From Mycolicibacter nonchromogenicus (lineage in GTDB: Bacteria; Actinomycetota; Actinomycetes; Mycobacteriales; Mycobacteriaceae), in NCBI RefSeq assembly GCF_002101775.1, contig NZ_LQPI01000031.1, positions 1 through 64,000 on the forward strand: 64,000 nt of DNA. The letters run 5' to 3'. Both the position numbers and the translations under genes were made by a program. Positions 63,644 to 64,000 of the stretch are shown here, in pieces (position 1 is the stretch's first letter; the number at the start of each line of letters is the position of its first letter). Under the pieces are notes generated by a model. That model had not been told where the DNA came from, ran no database searches, and was given only the letters and a program-made list of their open reading frames with translations.

Positions 63644-64000
63644 CTACGGAATCATCAAAAGGCGTGCGGGAACGCGATGTCGCCGGCCCCGGAGAGGGTG
63701 CCGGCATCGACGTGGTGCTGGTGACCGGACTGTCCGGCGCGGGGCGGGGCACCGCGGCGAAGGTGCTGGAGGACTTGGGCTGGTATGTCGCCGACAACCT
63801 GCCCCCCGACCTGATCACCCGCATGGTGGATCTGGGCCTGGCGGCGGGCTCCCGGATCACCCAGCTGGCGGTCGTGATGGATGTGCGCTCGGCCGGCTTC
63901 ACCGGCGACCTGGACTCGGTGCGCACCGAACTGGCCACCCGCGGCATCAACCCGCGGGTGCTGTTCATGGAGGCCGGCGATGACGTGCTGATCCGGCGCT
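63640..64000 (+). CDS. rapZ: RNase adapter/nucleotide-binding protein RapZ (YvcJ family), 5' part
   Basis: The window ends inside this gene; 120 codons are visible. After about 20 variable residues, [19 protein letters not shown] holds the Walker A at 30-38, with Arg in place of the usual Lys (GAGRGT), as in other mycobacteria. It continues ALEDLGY-like as [15 protein letters not shown]. The match to Rv1421 is close. In M. tuberculosis uvrC-Rv1421-yvcK-whiA follow each other, so the next genes outside the window are predictable. Confidence 0.95.
   Translation, partial: MTTESSKGVRERDVAGPGEGAGIDVVLVTGLSGAGRGTAAKVLEDLGWYVADNLPPDLITRMVDLGLAAGSRITQLAVVMDVRSAGFTGDLDSVRTELATRGINPRVLFMEAGDDVLIRR

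Overview
The window is about 68% GC, with many GTG starts and dense overlapping operons. Nearly every gene has a recognisable mycobacterial counterpart (mIHF, LprG/P55, the aro cluster, PyrR-pyr-car, the rib cluster, DosR-type USP genes), so this is a chromosome segment of a non-tuberculous member of the Mycobacteriaceae. No tRNA, rRNA, CRISPR array, insertion sequence or phage gene was seen.

Layout. (1) 167-3115: an AdhD-like alcohol dehydrogenase, rarA and a YjbQ-family protein. (2) 3200-8916: alaS, ruvX, mltG, aroE and a small prepilin peptidase. (3) 9073-9480: an unknown exported protein. (4) 9613-13012: the shikimate operon aroC-aroK-aroB-aroQ, convergent with a four-helix membrane protein. 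(5) 13717-18729: pepQ, efp, nusB and a large PLP-dependent decarboxylase. (6) 18798-22821: an accessory block with a TetR regulator, flavin monooxygenase and quinone reductase module, a serine hydrolase and a small secreted protein. (7) 23039-31772: the pyrimidine operon pyrR-pyrB-pyrC-(membrane protein)-carA-carB-pyrF. (8) 32509-35102: mihF, gmk, rpoZ, coaBC. (9) 35206-37175: an inserted HpnE/CrtI-like FAD enzyme with its own TetR. (10) metK, then convergent lipH-VOC-monooxygenase, a lysoplasmalogenase and a DUF1023 hydrolase. (11) priA, a USP plus kinase pair of DosR-regulon type, then fmt-rsmB-rpe-ribD. (12) P55/lprG, then an inserted thiolase/carotenoid oxygenase/double-HxlR module, then ribC-ribA2-ribH-PH protein-uvrC-rapZ (cut by the window end).

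The core genes are housekeeping. In M. tuberculosis the first part (Rv2559c-Rv2531c) and second part (Rv1379-Rv1421) lie far apart; here they are contiguous. The interesting material is in the accessory modules placed between conserved neighbours. Three of these modules have a regulator and a palindrome at the promoter of the enzyme gene. Repeat-driven features also stand out: a 3 x 57-bp in-frame tandem array inside the flavin monooxygenase at 38679-40343, with a diverged single copy at 72-110, and a MIRU-like mini-ORF bridging two pyr operon genes at 26386-26478.
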